This document shows positions 61,657 to 64,000 of a stretch of DNA of 64,000 bases, one piece after another; positions within the stretch are counted from its first letter, which is position 1, and every line of letters starts with the position of its first letter. The notes under the pieces were generated by a model, which was not told the origin of the DNA, did no database searches, and saw only the letters and a program-made list of their open reading frames with translations. The stretch lies in assembly GCA_016110215.1 (NCBI GenBank), contig JADWQD010000024.1, forward strand, positions 1-64,000, written 5' to 3'. The position numbers and the translations under genes were made by a program. Origin of the DNA: Capronia americana (lineage: Eukaryota; Ascomycota; Eurotiomycetes; Chaetothyriales; Herpotrichiellaceae).

Positions 61657-61740
61657 GATCGGTTTCGCAACATCATCATGCAGATTCATTGCCAATCGAT
61701 CGGTTTCGCAACATCATCATGCAGATTCATCGCCAATCCA
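61657..61740. repeat. 42-bp tandem duplication
   Basis: CGATCGGTTTCGCAACATCA then TCATGCAGATTCAT(T/C)GCCAAT occurs twice in succession, one base different. Confidence 0.85.
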
Positions 61741-62039
61741 CCACAGTAAGTCTCCACATCAAGTCGCGACATTTTGACCATGTCGCCGCGGGCCCACGGG
61801 TCCGTCGTGGAGAAGACTGGCCAGACGCCGAAGCTGATGACCATGACATGGTTGAATCGGCCATCAGAGATCACCAAATGAATGGCATCGCCAATCCGCC
61901 GTCCTCGACGAGTTCTCTCGGGTTCGCAATGGATACCTGGCGAGGCCACCAGTATTTCCTTGTCCGGTACGAGACCTTGTCGGCGGTCAGGTTCGAGGTG
62001 GCTCCTGACCCTCAACCCCCTCACCACACACTACCTATA

Positions 62040-62310
62040 TATATGTATCCGACAACCTCCGTCTCCTGTCAGCGACACCGCGCCGTCATGGCGGAGGAGC
62101 TCGCCCGGTTACCCGACTTTCCCACGGACGAAGGCCCTCGGTGTTGTCGGGAAGCATCCTATTCGGGATGCGTGGGACGCAAAGTTCCAGGCAGAGATAA
62201 TTGAGGCGCTGGGAGCCACCAGGTGGACCTCTATCGATATCCTGCGGATCGGTTACGCTGGTCTGGGCGAAAGTGAGGCCCCACGCCCTGTGGTGCTCTC
62301 AATACCGCTC
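62040..62310 (+). pseudogene. Unrecognised fungal domain fragment with frameshift
   Basis: Frames MAEELARLPDFPTDEG and, shifted by one base, KALGVVGKHPIRDAWDAKFQ then TSIDILRIGYAGLGESEAPR VVLSI suggest one domain (HP-(L/I)-x2-AW...R-G) broken by one indel near 62130. I believe related unnamed proteins exist in other fungi but cannot verify it. Confidence 0.4.
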
Positions 62311-62445
62311 CGACAGGCAGCGTTCAGCCTCTTTCTCAAGCTCGCCCGTCCACGTCCTTCGGCAGAAGAGAGCTCGGTTCCACGGCATCTCCGAGTTGCA
62401 TTCCCCCGGGTCATGCTCCTTGCACTCTGACTTACTCGATGCTCA

Positions 62446-62603
62446 CGCGGCGGGTTCGTTTTCTCCCCGGAGCACAATGTCCAATTGGGCTGTTCACAGA
62501 CCGGAGAATCATAGCCTCAACAGAGCATGTGGCGGGTCCGTTTTCTCCCCAGAGGAGAATGTCCAATTGGGCTGTTCACGGACCGGAAAATCATCCCTGA
62601 AGA
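62446..62603. repeat. Two tandem copies of about 78 bp
   Basis: GGCGGGT(T/C)CGTTTTCTCCCC and AATGTCCAATTGGGCTGTTC occur in both copies (62450 and 62529). Confidence 0.85.
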
Positions 62604-62823
62604 TGATACACCTGATCAGCTTGGAACTCAACTTCAAAGGTCGATACCATACCAGTGTCAATGCGACACATCGTGCGACGACACGACAATCCTTCCCCTG
62701 GATACGCGAAGATGCAACTTTCTTTCCGTTGTCTCAACAATGGAAGGACGCATTCCTCGGCCTCGGCCGCGAACGTGATGGTTACGGTGGCGGTTCCATT
62801 CCTCCACCTTTCCGTCCTACTCG

Positions 62824-62868
62824 ACAAGTAGGAAGACACCATCCCTAGCATCTCCGATCCTCAGGTGG
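62824..62868. repeat. 45-bp dispersed repeat, copy 2
   Basis: Identical to 57236-57280. Confidence 0.85.
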
Positions 62869-62929
62869 CATCGTGCGACGACACGACCAAGACCACCACA
62901 ATCCAACCCGTTCTATATATATATCATAG

Positions 62930-64000
62930 ATGGTGAGTTTCTCAGACCCCAGCTCAATCCCTCGGCTGTCTGCTAACCTCTTTCTCCACAGGCTGCGATC
63001 CGCTGGCACCAACCTGAGTACCTGACCGCCGAAGTCTCTCGATGGACGCATGAAGCAAGAGGCAGACACAGCTACACCGTGTCGTCCAGACATGTGGGCG
63101 GTGTCTCTCCTTTTGCGACCCGGCCGTCCGACGTGGCCCTCAGGGACTTGCGCGTGCTTGAAGTTGCCTATTCCAAAAAGCCAGTACTCCAGTTACCCGA
63201 AGAGTACATGAGGTCCTCGAACGGACACATCCGAACTATTGTGGCAGTGGATGCACGATATTGCAAAGATAAGAAACCACAACAACACTCAATCAGTATT
63301 TACCGATTGAAGGTAACAGGCAATATCGTCGAATGCACACTGTCAGCAACACATATTCTTCGGGAATACGAAAAGGATGGCACCTACACAGGCTCTGACG
63401 GCGCACAGCACCGGCGGTGGGGAGAACAGAGACCGGCCTATGCCTCTCGCTCGAAGACTTCGCATTTGCCCGAGAAAGTGGTGTTTATCATTCTCTTGGT
63501 CAAGACAATATCTTTCTCTCCGTCCAGCAGCTCGGATATCGTGGAAGGACAACGAGCCAAGACGCCAGGCTGCTGCAGTCAGGTAAAGCGCCCACGTCCA
63601 AACCCAACTCCGAGCCCGCCAACGAGCCCGCCGCCAAGACCGACGCGATCACCGGATCGTGCGTACAGGCCAAGTTGTGCGGTGGACAAGGCATGCCACC
63701 CAATGACGACGAGGAGAAAGGCAAACGGCACCAAGTGAAAAGCCATCGAGGCTGCGGGGCAGACACACAGAGTGTCATGCATGACAAGCCCACAGATGAG
63801 CTTATCGTCAATACCAATGTCTGCTCAGACCTGGACGCCAGGCTGCTGCAGTCAGGTAAAGCGCCCACGTCCAAACCCAACTCCGAGCCCGCCAACGAGC
63901 CCGCCGCCAAGACCGACGCGATCACCGGATCGTGCGTACAGGCCAAGTTGTGCGGTGGACAAGGCATGCCACCCAATGACGACGAGGAGAAAGGCAAACG
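62930..64000 (+). CDS. Hypothetical protein with 91-residue tandem repeat, incomplete at the window edge
   Basis: The ATG (62930) is followed directly by intron 62933-62991 (GTGAGT...CTAAC...CACAG). Exon 2 reads AAIRWHQPEYLTAEVSRWTH, then IRTIVAVDARYCKDKKPQQH and a beta-rich segment ending near LREYEKDGTYTG. A frame change around 63380-63420 (indel or unseen intron) is needed to reach GLCLSLEDFAFARESGVYHS. From 63561 a 273-bp unit (DARLLQSGKAPTSKPNSEPA...) is repeated in frame at 63834 and runs off the window with no visible difference. The first half resembles an uncharacterised fungal protein type (conserved L-DFA after a beta-rich part). Function unknown. Confidence 0.5.
63561..64000 (+). 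repeat. 273-bp in-frame tandem repeat
   Basis: Copy 1 is 63561-63833 and copy 2 starts at 63834. The overlap available (about 165 bp) appears identical. The length is a multiple of three, preserving the reading frame. Confidence 0.9.

Overview
The window reads as nuclear DNA of a filamentous ascomycete (Pezizomycotina). Protein genes carry short introns (about 44-80 nt) with GT...AG ends and CTAAC/CTGAC-like branch sites. A HET-domain fragment, a family typical of Pezizomycotina, is present. Repeats show the signature of repeat-induced point mutation (RIP): inside old reading frames the stops are nearly all TAG or TAA where Gln (CAG/CAA) or Trp (TGG) is expected, as CpA to TpA change predicts, and TGA is rare. 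I cannot place the genus. The mixture of intact genes, broken genes, transposons and satellite-like repeats suggests an accessory or repeat-rich compartment.

Layout. 1-6 kb: two small inverted-repeat elements and two unrecognised nuclear-looking proteins. 6-10 kb: a solo Copia-type LTR, then a patchwork of short pieces of unrelated genes (Snf2/Sth1 HSA region, a carboxylate-transporter start fused to a P450 piece, an alcohol dehydrogenase, a HET protein). 10.3-12 kb: a RIP-decayed 248-bp tandem array ending in a large inverted copy. 12.8-27.3 kb: a GC-rich island of rarely seen proteins: a Myb-like plus His-Me-finger nuclease protein, a small membrane protein, an SNF2-type helicase cut by a Tc1/mariner element, a protein with repeated C4 zinc modules, and two neighbouring proteins with PD-(D/E)XK-nuclease-like motifs. 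Several carry single stop codons. A piece of the same Copia LTR lies at the right edge of this island. 28-38.8 kb: a minisatellite, a DDE-transposase piece, a RIP-ed low-complexity ORF, and a Gypsy retrotransposon whose middle 4.5 kb is inverted relative to its integrase and 5' LTR. 38.8-47.9 kb: a second patchwork (sulfate permease, CNNM/Mam3, MULE transposase, GT2 synthase, NAD(P)H-hydrate epimerase and others), with a 150-bp LTR copy in opposite orientation at 42.7 kb. 48.7-53.9 kb: three ordinary host genes: an intact eight-exon sugar transporter, a short-chain dehydrogenase with one frameshift, and an intact dienelactone hydrolase. 54-64 kb: a third patchwork (NMN adenylyltransferase, Ski3, Fox2 and NRPS pieces), many minisatellites including a 57-bp hairpin unit, and at the right edge a gene of unknown function with a 91-codon tandem repeat.

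Only the 48.7-53.9 kb genes are clearly ordinary metabolism. Elsewhere two processes dominate: transposition followed by RIP, and repeated copying or joining of short coding fragments from many host genes. No rRNA, convincing tRNA or CRISPR array was found.
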